Both the position numbers and the translations under genes were made by a program. DNA of 64,000 nt from Curvibacter sp. AEP1-3 (lineage in GTDB: Bacteria; Pseudomonadota; Gammaproteobacteria; Burkholderiales; Burkholderiaceae_C), in the NCBI RefSeq assembly GCF_002163715.1, contig NZ_CP015698.1, positions 3,388,201-3,452,200 on the forward strand. Reading direction: 5' to 3'. Shown here one piece after another: positions 52,637 through 61,023 of the stretch (its first letter is position 1; each line of letters opens with the position of its first letter). Under the pieces are notes generated by a model, which saw only the letters and a program-made list of their open reading frames with translations, was not told the origin of the DNA and made no database searches.

Positions 52637-54545
52637 ATGCCGGCTTTGTTGCTGGTGTTTTTGGTTTTGCTGGGGTGTCCTCTGGCCTCCCGATCGGCAT
52701 TGGAGGTCCCTAGTGCGACTTCTGGCTATGTGGAGTTATCCCGCGACGCAACGTGGTTGCGCTTGCTGCATTACCAAGGGGGAGGCATCGGCAACACCCG
52801 GAGTGCGATTCATAGCCCCGAGTTTTTCTTGGATCCCCAAGGTAGCACAGACGCGGCGGCAGAGTTGTCCGCGACAGTTCGTGCATTGCATCAGCCTGTC
52901 GTCGTGGGGGGGGGAGGATGATCACGCTGCATGTCGCTTTCCGGCTCGCAGGCAGTGGCTGGAGACGCGAATATCCGGGCTGCGGAATGAGCTCCAAAGC
53001 GTTCTCAAGGATTTGAGCTGCCCGGCCTTCCTTGAATGGGGCGATCCTCGGGACATTGATTCCATCAGCCTGATGTTTGCCAATGGCTATTTGGGCAATC
53101 CGGCTTCCTATTACGGCCACTTATTCTTGAAGTTCAACTCCAAGAAGAGCGGGCAGTCGTATCTGCTCGACAAGACTGAAAATTTCGGGGCACTTGATGT
53201 GAGAGGTGACAACCCGGTCCAGTACATCGTGAAAGCGCTGGTCGGTGGTTACGACGGCGGATTTAGCCAAATCGATTTTTTCTATCACGACGCGACTTAT
53301 ACGGAGAATGAGTTTCGTGACTTGTGGGAGTACCGTCTCGATCTAGCGCCAGAGGAGGTGCGCTTCCTCTCCGCCCACGCCTGGGAGATCCATCGCAAGC
53401 GTTACACCTATTTTTTCTTTCATGACAACTGCGCATTCCGGGTCGCGGAAGTGCTGGAGCTTTTGAAGGATGTGAAGGCCGTGCCGACGGCCGCGCCATG
53501 GGTTATTCCGCAAGAGGTGGTCAAGGTGGTTGCGAATCAGTCCAGGGACGGCAAGCCCTTCGTAAAGGAGCGAAGACTCCATCCCTCCCGGCAGTCACGT
53601 CTGTATCAAGGTTTCAATGCCCTCAATGGCGAGCAGCAGGCGCTCGTGCAATCGATCGCCGTGCAGAGAATCACCCTAAGTGACCCTTCAGTCAAGTTGT
53701 ACCCTGAAGCCGATCAAGCCAAGATGGCGGACACTTTGCTCGACTACTATCAGTTCACCAGTGGTAGCACGGATGCGGGAAGTGAAAAAAAATTGCCGGA
53801 GGCCTATTTCTCGGTGTTGAAGGCCCGCTTTGACTTGCCGCCTGCAGCCACAGCCCCCAAGGGGGCTGTAGCGGATGCAAGGGATGCGCCTGATGTGGGG
53901 CGTTCTCCCGGATGGGTGCAAATCGGGTTGGGGAGTCAAGAAGGGGCTGGTCCGGTTCAGACCCTACGCATTCGCCCTGCCTATTACGATGATTTGGATA
54001 GCGATGCGGCTCAGGCTCCGTGGAGTGGTTTGAGCATGGGGGATCTCACTCTGGAACGGCAGAGCGACAAGGTGCAGGTGAAGAAACTGGACTTCGTGGC
54101 CATCAACAGCAACAGACCTTCCATGACCCGCATGCCTGGTGACGGGGGTACGGGGTGGACAGCCCGATTCGGCCTTGAGAAACAAAGCCTCGCTTGCACA
54201 GATTGCCTAGTCTTTCGCCTTCAGGGCGACTATCGCAAGGTCATGTCGTTGCCGATGCCCAATTCCATTCTGGCACTTGGCTTGGGCGGCGGCGTGCAGT
54301 CCAACCGAAACAACGAAGGTATGGCACTTACGTCTGTATTGCTGAAACTTTCCAAGCGGTTTCAGAACGGGAGTCATGTCAATTTGAGCCAAGAAACCAA
54401 GGTGTCGCTTGACCGTTCCGAGAGCACTCGCCATATCAGCACTTTGGAATGGCGGACCCCTATTTCTCGCGCATTGGATTGGCGACTTTTGTGGGAGAGT
54501 GACGGCGTGGCGCGAACCACCTTCGGTTTTGGTACCTATTGGTAA
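52637..54545 (+). pseudogene. DUF4105-family outer-envelope protein, interrupted by a frameshift at a G9 tract
   Basis: Two frames together encode one DUF4105 protein. The first (from MPALLLVFLVLLGCPLASRS, a signal peptide, through LLHYQGGGIGNTRSAIHSPEFFLD) stops at 52921. The second carries the rest (CRFPARRQWLETRI, ISLMFANGYLGNPASYYGHLFLKF, FFYHDATYTENEF, YTYFFFHDNCAFRVAEVLEL) to 54545. The junction is a run of nine G at 52906-52914; with eight G the frames join as VVVGGEDDHAACRFPAR. It may be a true frameshift, a phase-variable switch, or a sequencing error. The intact product would be about 635 residues, probably envelope-located. Function unknown. Confidence 0.85.
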
Positions 54546-54581
54546 GCAGGCGTAGGAGTATGGTGACTAGTTGCTTGATGG

Positions 54582-54632
54582 GCTGCTGGCGCATACGGAA
54601 TTTGCGCGAACAGCTCCTAAATCAATAGCAAA
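54582..54632 (-). repeat. Family A repeat before the CoA-transferase stop
   Basis: GGCTGCTGGCGCATACGGAA, TTTGCGCGAACAGCTCC and AATAGCAAA. The TGA of the CoA-transferase gene lies directly at its edge (54633-54635). Confidence 0.75.
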
Positions 54633-56147
54633 TCAAAGCATCCGTCCGATCTTCACAAACCGGTCGTGCCACGACAGCGCCTCGCTCAGGATGTGCGGAG
54701 TGTGGCGGCCCGGGGCAGTCTGCAGGGCACGGTCAAAGTAGTCGCGCAGGGCAGGACGGAAGTCGGGGTGGGCGCAGTGCTCGATGACGAGTTGTGCGCG
54801 CTGGGTGGGCGACTTGCCGCGCAGGTCGGCCAGGCCTTGCTCGGTGACGATGATTTCCACATCGTGCTCGGTGTGGTCGGTGTGCGAAACCATGGGCACG
54901 ATGCAGGAGATGGCGCCGTCTTTGGCGGTGGAGGGAGTCATGAAGAAAGACAGGTAAGCATTACGCGCAAAGTCGCCCGATCCGCCTATGCCGTTCATGA
55001 TGCTGCTGCCCATGATGTGGGTAGAGTTCACGTTGCCGTAGATGTCGGCCTCGATCATTGCGTTCATGGCAATCAGCCCTAGGCGGCGAATCACCTCGGG
55101 GTGGTTGCTCATCTCCTGCGGGCGCAGCACGATGCGCTCGCGGTAAAAGTCGATGTTGGCATTGAACTCGTCCAGCGCCGCCGGGCTGAAGGACAGCGCC
55201 GTGGCCGAGGCCATGGTCAGCTTGCCGGACTTGATCATCTCCAGCATGCCGTCTTGCAGCACCTCGGTATAGGCGCTCAGGTTGTTGAACGGGCCCTTGT
55301 TTAGGCCGATGAGCACCGCGTTGGCAATATTGCCCACGCCACTCTGCAGCGGCAGCAGGTCCGCAGGCAGGCGGCCGGCGCTTACCTCTTGCTGCAGGAA
55401 CTGGATGATGTGTCCGGCTATACGTTCGGAGGTTTCATCCGGTGGAGAAAAAGGCGAGTTGCGGTCGTGTTCGCTGGTTTCCACCACGGCAATCACCTTG
55501 GCCGAGTCGCAGTGCAGGTAGCAGTCGCCAATGCGGTCGCCGGGCGCCACCAGCGGGATGGGCTGGCGGTGCGGCGGAATGCGGGTGCCGTAGTAAATGT
55601 CGTGCATGCCCTCCAGCCCGGTGTGCTGATGGCTGTTGACTTCCAGAATGATGTGGTCGGCCAAGTCCAGCCAGGTCTTGTTGTTCCCCACCGAGGACGA
55701 GGGGATCAGTCTCCCGTCGGTCAAGATACCAGCCACTTCCACCACCGCCACTTTGAGTGGCCCGAGAAACCGGAACCACGCCAGCTGCGCCACATGCGAG
55801 AGGTGAATGTCGGTGTACTGCATCTGCCCTGCGTTGATCTGCTTGCGTACCGTGGGGTCAGACTGGTAGGGCAGCCGCATGGAGATCCCGTGGGCTTGGG
55901 CCAGTGCGCCGTCCAGCTCGGGCGCGGTGGAGGCGCCCGTCCACAAACCGATTTGGAAGTTCTCGCCCGCTGCGTGCAATGCTTCTATGCGTTTTGCCAG
56001 CGCCTGCGGTACCGCCTTCGGGTGGCCCGAGCCGGTAAAGCCGCTCATGCCCACATTCGCCCCGGCCGGGATGAGCGCGGCGGCGGCCTCGGCTGACATG
56101 ATCTTGGCCTGAAAGGCTGGATGTTGAATGCGGCTGGCCGATGGCAT
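54633..56147 (-). CDS. Acetyl-CoA hydrolase/transferase family, succinate:acetate CoA-transferase-like
   Basis: A 504-residue CoA-transferase of the type that exchanges CoA between succinyl-CoA and acetate (compare AarC, Cat1). Key segments are GANVGMSGFTGSGHPKAVP near the N-terminus, LQSGVGNIANAVLIGL, the catalytic-Glu region MNAMIEADIYGNVNSTHIMG, the glycine-rich GIGGSGDFARNAYLSFF, and VTEQGLADLRGKSP. It lies alone between a DUF4105 gene and a PEP-CTERM gene. The role may be acetate handling or a modified TCA cycle. The exact substrate pair is inference. Confidence 0.9.
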   Translation of the reverse strand: MPSASRIQHPAFQAKIMSAEAAAALIPAGANVGMSGFTGSGHPKAVPQALAKRIEALHAAGENFQIGLWTGASTAPELDGALAQAHGISMRLPYQSDPTVRKQINAGQMQYTDIHLSHVAQLAWFRFLGPLKVAVVEVAGILTDGRLIPSSSVGNNKTWLDLADHIILEVNSHQHTGLEGMHDIYYGTRIPPHRQPIPLVAPGDRIGDCYLHCDSAKVIAVVETSEHDRNSPFSPPDETSERIAGHIIQFLQQEVSAGRLPADLLPLQSGVGNIANAVLIGLNKGPFNNLSAYTEVLQDGMLEMIKSGKLTMASATALSFSPAALDEFNANIDFYRERIVLRPQEMSNHPEVIRRLGLIAMNAMIEADIYGNVNSTHIMGSSIMNGIGGSGDFARNAYLSFFMTPSTAKDGAISCIVPMVSHTDHTEHDVEIIVTEQGLADLRGKSPTQRAQLVIEHCAHPDFRPALRDYFDRALQTAPGRHTPHILSEALSWHDRFVKIGRML

Positions 56148-56271
56148 GTCAAAGAACTCCGAAGCAGTGAGATTAAAAGCGCCGCTGCAAGCTGCTTATG
56201 GCGCGATTTATCTTACGTGCAGGCCTCGGGTTTTCCCTTGCGATTTTCTTGACTTAGGGCAAGCCAAAAGC

Positions 56272-56296
56272 AAAAAGGGCTCCCGAAGGAGCCCTT
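56272..56296 (-). terminator. Terminator after the PEP-CTERM gene
   Basis: AAGGGCTCC/GGAGCCCTT stem (56275-56283 with 56288-56296) with a T-run on the minus strand (AAAAA at 56272-56276). It ends the PEP-CTERM transcript. Confidence 0.85.
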
Positions 56297-56314
56297 GTCC
56301 AAAACCGAGTCTGA

Positions 56315-57133
56315 TTAAGACCTGCCTTGCGCTCTGCGACGACGGGCTACTACGCCCATCAAGCCCAAACCGGCCAGCAACATGGCGTAAGTTTCTGGTT
56401 CGGGCACGGCGGGGATCACATTTCCGTTGCGCACGCTAAAGTTGTATTGGCCGGCTACATTGGAATTCAGCTGGTGGCTAATCAGGGCGTTTGATCCGGA
56501 GTTGAGTAGGGCGCCATTCACTGCGGAGCCGGCCAGCTCGAACGAGTTAGTGGTGCCGTTGGACCAGCCGGCGCGTGCAGACGCACCACCGAAACCGTTG
56601 ACGCCATTGCTTGCACTGCCGGTCTCCCAGCTTACGTTGTCGTAGTTGAACTGGAAGTCGAAGTTGCCAGCGCCAGTGTCGGAGCGGTCGGTCACGATCA
56701 GCTGAAAGCTGTTGGTTTTATCTGCTTGGCTGCTGAAGTAGCCCACATTGAGCCAGTTGACGCCAAAGGTCTGGCGGCCATTGACCGTGGCTTGTCCGTA
56801 TTGCGTGAGGCCGCTAATGGCATTACGGGTGTCCACGTCGGCAAAGAACGGAGCCAGCATGGGTGTGCTGGTGCTGAGCAGGCTGAAGGGCGTGAACGTG
56901 GAGAGCGCCGAGTTAAAGGTCACGTTGCCGTTGTTGTTGACATACAGCTGGCTGAAATTCGATCCGTAGAAATTGATGTTGAACCCGATATCAACTCGGC
57001 CAGTTGATAGATCGTCATTTGCAGCAAGGGTATTGGCGGTGTACAGATTGTCGTCATGAACGGCGCCTGCCATGGCTGACGATGCTGCAAAGGTGATGGC
57101 CAGTAAGGTACCGGCGGCGATGTTTTTGAACAT
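56315..57133 (-). CDS. PEP-CTERM secreted protein with NIDO-like domain
   Basis: A 272-residue exported protein. It begins with a signal peptide (MFKNIAAGTLLAITFAASSAMA), then a NIDO-like extracellular domain (GFNINFYGSNFSQLYVNNNGNVTF, LAPFFADVDTR, FGVNWLNVGYF, FQLIVTDRSDTGAGNFDFQFNYDNV). It ends with VPEPETYAMLLAGLGLMGVVARRRR, a classic PEP-CTERM sorting signal recognised by exosortase. The start at 57133 follows GGGAG. Exosortase and exopolysaccharide genes are not in the window, so they must lie elsewhere. It is probably a surface or biofilm-matrix protein. Confidence 0.9.
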   Translation of the reverse strand: MFKNIAAGTLLAITFAASSAMAGAVHDDNLYTANTLAANDDLSTGRVDIGFNINFYGSNFSQLYVNNNGNVTFNSALSTFTPFSLLSTSTPMLAPFFADVDTRNAISGLTQYGQATVNGRQTFGVNWLNVGYFSSQADKTNSFQLIVTDRSDTGAGNFDFQFNYDNVSWETGSASNGVNGFGGASARAGWSNGTTNSFELAGSAVNGALLNSGSNALISHQLNSNVAGQYNFSVRNGNVIPAVPEPETYAMLLAGLGLMGVVARRRRAQGRS

Positions 57134-57294
57134 ACTTGTGCTCCCTGTTGATGGAGACTGAAGTATCGGTAGCAGCATCGCCAATGGGTGGGCACCGGTG
57201 TGGTGCGTTTGGACTAGCTTTCGAACAATATTTGCAACAAATTGTTTCGGAATGGGGCTTTTTTGGGGAGCCTCGGGCAGTCGGCGTCTAATGA

Positions 57295-58632
57295 TCAGGC
57301 CGCAAACTCGGTGGTCAGCACCTCACCGCGCAAGGTGTAGCTGCGCGTCTCGGTGATCGTCACATCCACCAGCTGGCCCACCAGGCGCGGGTTGCCGGCA
57401 AAGTTGACCACGCGGTTGCACTCGGTGCGGCCCATCAGTTCGCCGTTGTCGCGCTTGCTGCTGCCTTCCACCAGAATGCGTTGCACCGTGCCCAGTCGCT
57501 GATTGCTGATGGTGGCAATGTTGGCGTTGATGGCGGCTTGCAGCTCTTGCAGGCGGGCCAGCTTCACTTCGTGTGGGGTGTCATCGTGCAGGTTTGCCGC
57601 CGGCGTGCCGGGGCGGGGGCTGAAGATGAAGCTGAACGAGTTGTCAAAGCCGATGTCATGGATCAGCTTCATCATCTTGGCGTGGTCTTCGTCCGTCTCG
57701 CCGGGGAAACCGACGATGAAGTCCGAGCTGATGCTCATGTCCGGCCGGATGGCGCGCAGCTTGCGGATGGTGCTTTTGTATTCCATGGCGGTGTAGCCGC
57801 GCTTCATGGCCATCAAAATCTTGTCGCTGCCGTGCTGCACCGGCAGGTGCAAGTGACTCACCAGCTTGGGCAGTTTTTCGTACGCCGCAATGAGGCTGGG
57901 TGTGAACTCGTTGGGGTGGCTGGTGGTGTAGCGGATGCGCTCGATGCCCGGGATGTCGCTCACGTACTCCAGCAAGGTCGCAAAGTCGGCCATCTCGCCC
58001 GAGTCCCCCATTTCGTTGCGCCAAGCATTCACGTTCTGGCCCAGCAGGTTGACTTCTTTCACGCCCTGGTCGGCGAGACCGGCAATCTCCACCAGCACGT
58101 CTTCAAACGGCCGGTTAATTTCGGTACCGCGGGTGTAGGGCACCACGCAGTAGCTGCAATACTTGGAGCAGCCTTCCATGATGCTCACGAACGCACTGGC
58201 ACCGTCCACCTTGGCAGGCGGCAGGTGGTCAAACTTTTCGATCTCGGGGAAGCTGATGTCCACCTGCGGCTTGTCCAGCGCCTTGCGGGCGTTGAGCATT
58301 TCGGGCAGGCGGTGCAGGGTTTGGGGGCCAAACACCACGTCCACATAAGGCGCGCGCTTGATGATTTCGGCACCTTCCTGGCTGGCCACGCAGCCGCCCA
58401 CCCCGATTTGCACGCCTTTGGCCTTGAGGTGCTTGATGCGCCCCAAGTCGCTGAACACCTTCTCTTGTGCCTTCTCGCGCACCGAGCAGGTATTGAACAG
58501 AATCAGGTCGGCCTGTTCCACATCGTCTGTGGGCTCGTAGCCCTGCGCTGCGCCGAGCACGTCAGCCATCTTGTCCGAGTCGTACTCGTTCATTTGGCAG
58601 CCGAAGGTTTTGATAAAGACTTTTTTGGACAT
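57295..58632 (-). CDS. miaB: tRNA-2-methylthio-N6-dimethylallyladenosine synthase MiaB
   Basis: Radical-SAM methylthiotransferase modifying A37 of tRNAs that read UNN codons. The 445 residues show the N-terminal UPF0004 domain ([37 protein letters not shown]) with three cluster Cys. The radical-SAM motif is [17 protein letters not shown] (CxxxCxxC), and a C-terminal TRAM domain ([32 protein letters not shown]) follows. Length is normal. A family A repeat lies just upstream. Confidence 0.97.
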   Translation of the reverse strand: MSKKVFIKTFGCQMNEYDSDKMADVLGAAQGYEPTDDVEQADLILFNTCSVREKAQEKVFSDLGRIKHLKAKGVQIGVGGCVASQEGAEIIKRAPYVDVVFGPQTLHRLPEMLNARKALDKPQVDISFPEIEKFDHLPPAKVDGASAFVSIMEGCSKYCSYCVVPYTRGTEINRPFEDVLVEIAGLADQGVKEVNLLGQNVNAWRNEMGDSGEMADFATLLEYVSDIPGIERIRYTTSHPNEFTPSLIAAYEKLPKLVSHLHLPVQHGSDKILMAMKRGYTAMEYKSTIRKLRAIRPDMSISSDFIVGFPGETDEDHAKMMKLIHDIGFDNSFSFIFSPRPGTPAANLHDDTPHEVKLARLQELQAAINANIATISNQRLGTVQRILVEGSSKRDNGELMGRTECNRVVNFAGNPRLVGQLVDVTITETRSYTLRGEVLTTEFAA

Positions 58633-58649
58633 GATGGGTTTGTTTCAAT

Positions 58650-58700
58650 GCTATGAATTCAGGAGCTGCTCGCGCAAACGCAGCGGGCGCTAGGGTGCCA
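58650..58700 (+). repeat. Family A repeat upstream of miaB
   Basis: GCTATGAATTCAGGAGCTGC, TCGCGCAAACGCAGCG and GGCGCTAGGGTGCCA. It is intergenic between miaB and the secreted hypothetical gene, and close to the copy at 18314-18367. Confidence 0.8.
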
Positions 58701-58747
58701 AGTGACTATTAAAGTGAATGCTGGGGGCGACCCGGGGTCGCACCTGC

Positions 58748-59128
58748 TTACTTGGAGTAAGAAGGCTTGGCCGGGATGAGCTGGGCTTCCAGCTCGGTCA
58801 GTACCCAAACGTCGTGCAGCATCCCGTTGGGTTCGCGGGTGTACATCACAGGCAAGGTTTGCCCGATCAAGGTAGCCGACAGGGCCAGCATGCCGTTTGC
58901 CCCGCGTATCCGAGCGCCGGGGGACAGGCGGTCGGCTTTGGTGTCCAGCAGCACCTCGGGCGGCGCTTGGACAATCAGCGTGCCGCGCAGCGCGTTAGAG
59001 GGAAAGGTGCGTACTGCCACCACGGAGCCATCCGTAGTGGTGAGGTTCTTGCTGGTAGGGCCGGTTTGTGCGATGACACCTGTGGCCGCAAGGCCCAGTG
59101 AGCAAAGCAAAAGAATGCAGCGGTTCAT
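58748..59128 (-). CDS. Secreted hypothetical protein
   Basis: A 126-residue protein with a signal peptide (MNRCILLLCSLGLAATGVIA, cut near AQT). The mature part is small, with predicted beta-strands (GSVVAVRTFPSNALRGTLIVQAPPEVLLD, LSPGARIRGANGMLALSATLIGQTLPVMYTREPNGML). The start at 59128 was chosen because upstream residues look non-coding. I do not recognise a named family, though similar short periplasmic proteins are common in Burkholderiales. Function unknown. Confidence 0.72.
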   Translation of the reverse strand: MNRCILLLCSLGLAATGVIAQTGPTSKNLTTTDGSVVAVRTFPSNALRGTLIVQAPPEVLLDTKADRLSPGARIRGANGMLALSATLIGQTLPVMYTREPNGMLHDVWVLTELEAQLIPAKPSYSK

Positions 59129-59198
59129 GGTGTGTATCCAGAGGCTGTGAATGAAGTAATGCATTTTAGCGGCTGAGCCCCAAACCGGGCCGGCCAAG

Positions 59199-59234
59199 AA
59201 AAAACCCGCAGCACTTTCGCACTGCGGGTTTTCT
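59199..59234 (-). terminator. Terminator after tRNA-Met
   Basis: AACCCGCAG/CTGCGGGTT stem (59203-59211 with 59222-59230) with a run of T on the minus strand. It is correctly placed to end the tRNA transcript. Confidence 0.9.
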
Positions 59235-59238
59235 TGTT

Positions 59239-59315
59239 TGGTGGTCGTAGGTGGACTTGAACCACCGACATCAGCATTATGAATGCTGCGCTCTAACCAA
59301 CTGAGCTATACGACC
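59239..59315 (-). tRNA. tRNA-Met (CAU anticodon), probably elongator
   Basis: On the minus strand the cloverleaf starts GGTCGTATAGCTCAGTTGGT, has the anticodon loop TTCATAA between CAGCA and TGCTG stems, a GGTTCAAGTCC T-arm, and an encoded CCA end. The acceptor pair GGTCGTA/TACGACC is perfect. The first pair G-C excludes initiator tRNA. A CAU anticodon could also be tRNA-Ile2 (lysidine), but overall similarity favours elongator Met. Confidence 0.93.
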
Positions 59316-59340
59316 GAAGACCGGCATTATAGACCAGAAT

Positions 59341-60120
59341 TTATTGGTGCGTAAAGTTCGCCGCGCGTTTGTTCACGAAGGCGTCCATGCCTTCCTTCTG
59401 GTCTGCGGTGGCAAACAAGGCGTGGAACATGCGGCGCTCAAAAGCAATGCCGTCTGCCAATGTGCCTTCAAACGAACGATTCACGGCTTCCTTGGCCGCC
59501 ATGGTGGCCACCTGAGAGAAAGCGCAAATCTGCAGCGCAGCACCCAGAGCTTCATCCTGCAGCTTGTCCAGCGGCACTACGCGGCTCACCAAGCCTGCGC
59601 GCTCGGCTTCAGCGGCGTCCATCATGCGGCCTGTCAAGGCCAGGTCCATGGCCTTGGACTTGCCCACAGCACGGGGAAGGCGTTGCGTGCCGCCCGCGCC
59701 GGGGATGATGCCCAGCTTGATCTCGGGCTGGCCGAATTTGGCGTTGTCCGCTGCAATGATGAAGTCGCACATCATGGCCAGTTCGCAGCCACCGCCCAGC
59801 GCAAAGCCGCTCACAGCGGCGATGACCGGCTTGCGGATGGTGCGTATGGTTTCCCAGTTGCGGGTGATGAAGTCGCCCTTGTAGGCATCTGCAAAGCTGA
59901 ACTTGGCCATGGCCGTGATGTCGGCGCCGGCGGCAAAGGCTTTCTCACTGCCGGTGATCACCATGCAGCCGATGGCGGGGTCCGCGTCAAAGGCCTTGAG
60001 CGCCGCGCCCAATTCATCCATCAGTTGATCATTCAGCGCGTTGAGTTGCTTGGGGCGGTTGAGCGTGATGATGGCGACCTTGTCGCCTTCGATACGGGTG
60101 GTGATGCATTCGTAGCTCAT
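59341..60120 (-). CDS. Enoyl-CoA hydratase (crotonase family)
   Basis: A 259-residue crotonase that hydrates 2-enoyl-CoA in beta-oxidation. The start at 60120 ([20 protein letters not shown]) fits the family. The oxyanion-hole residues are in [11 protein letters not shown] and [17 protein letters not shown]. Both catalytic Glu residues appear, in [11 protein letters not shown] (first) and [20 protein letters not shown] (second), so hydratase activity is likely. It is divergent from a second crotonase-family gene 54 bases away, and the two may share a control region. Confidence 0.92.
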   Translation of the reverse strand: MSYECITTRIEGDKVAIITLNRPKQLNALNDQLMDELGAALKAFDADPAIGCMVITGSEKAFAAGADITAMAKFSFADAYKGDFITRNWETIRTIRKPVIAAVSGFALGGGCELAMMCDFIIAADNAKFGQPEIKLGIIPGAGGTQRLPRAVGKSKAMDLALTGRMMDAAEAERAGLVSRVVPLDKLQDEALGAALQICAFSQVATMAAKEAVNRSFEGTLADGIAFERRMFHALFATADQKEGMDAFVNKRAANFTHQ

Positions 60121-60174
60121 GATGGAAGTCTCCGGATTTTTGATGTTTTGAACTATAGCGAAGAGGGTTTGCAC

Positions 60175-60999
60175 ATGACTGACGCCGGCACGACTCCTAC
60201 CAACTCCTTTGAATCTACCGTCACCTACGCCGAACAGGGCGCAGTGGCTTTGCTGACCTTGAATCGCCCGGCAAGCCTGAACAGCTTCACCCGCCAAATG
60301 CATGCCGATTTGTTGAAGGCGCTGGACTGCGCAGAATCGGATTCCGCCATCCGTGCCGTGGTCATTACCGGTGCAGGCCGTGGTTTTTGTGCGGGCGCGG
60401 ATTTGACGGAATTCGATTTCGAGCCCGGCCCCAATCTCGTGGAGCGCGCCGATCCCGGCCCCGTGATCGACCAGGCCTTCAACCCCACCACCCGGCGTAT
60501 TCAAGCTTTGCGCATGCCGGTGATTGCGGCCGTCAATGGCGTGGCTGCAGGGGCAGGGGCTTCACTGGCATTGGCTTGTGATGTGGCGATTGCTGCGCCG
60601 GGTGCCAAGTTCATTCAGGCATTCAGCAAGATAGGGCTGGTGCCTGACGCCGGCAGCAGCTGGTTCATGCCCCAGCGCCTGGGCATGGCCCGGGCGCTTG
60701 CCTTGGCTATGACCGGTGATGCACTACCTGCGGCGCAGGCCAAAGACTGGGGGCTGATCTGGGAAGTGGCCGACGACTGCGTCACCGCCGCCATGGACAT
60801 AGCTCAGCGCTTGGCCGCGATGCCGACATCCGCGCTGGTGGCCACCCGCCATCTACTGCGCGACGGGCTTAACCGTAGCCTGAACCAACAGCTGGACGCG
60901 GAGCGGGATACCCAAAGTGCCATGGGCCGCACCCATGACTATTTGGAGGGCGTGATGGCATTCCGTGAGAAACGCGCCGCGCGGTTTACCGGCCAATAG
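60175..60999 (+). CDS. Enoyl-CoA hydratase/isomerase-family protein, PaaG-like
   Basis: A 274-residue crotonase resembling PaaG, which isomerises ring 1,2-epoxyphenylacetyl-CoA. Family motifs are [11 protein letters not shown] and [21 protein letters not shown], where the hydratase Glu of the first site is replaced ([11 protein letters not shown]). [26 protein letters not shown] has Asp in place of the second hydratase Glu. This is the pattern of isomerase-type PaaG proteins rather than hydratases. No other paa genes are nearby, so the assignment is provisional; it may act on other unsaturated acyl-CoAs. Confidence 0.82.
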   Translation: MTDAGTTPTNSFESTVTYAEQGAVALLTLNRPASLNSFTRQMHADLLKALDCAESDSAIRAVVITGAGRGFCAGADLTEFDFEPGPNLVERADPGPVIDQAFNPTTRRIQALRMPVIAAVNGVAAGAGASLALACDVAIAAPGAKFIQAFSKIGLVPDAGSSWFMPQRLGMARALALAMTGDALPAAQAKDWGLIWEVADDCVTAAMDIAQRLAAMPTSALVATRHLLRDGLNRSLNQQLDAERDTQSAMGRTHDYLEGVMAFREKRAARFTGQ

Positions 61000-61023
61000 C
61001 TGCAGGGTTGGTGAAAAGCCGGA

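Noticed and set aside
52713..54545. A separate gene starting in the second DUF4105 frame
   Set aside because: The first ~65 residues of that frame are antisensical for the family, while the other frame supplies a signal peptide and matching N-terminal domain. One frameshifted gene explains both.
59239..59315. Initiator tRNA or tRNA-Ile2
   Set aside because: The G-C first acceptor pair argues against initiator tRNA. Ile2 also has a CAU anticodon, but body similarity favours elongator Met. A lysidine-synthetase identity check would settle it.
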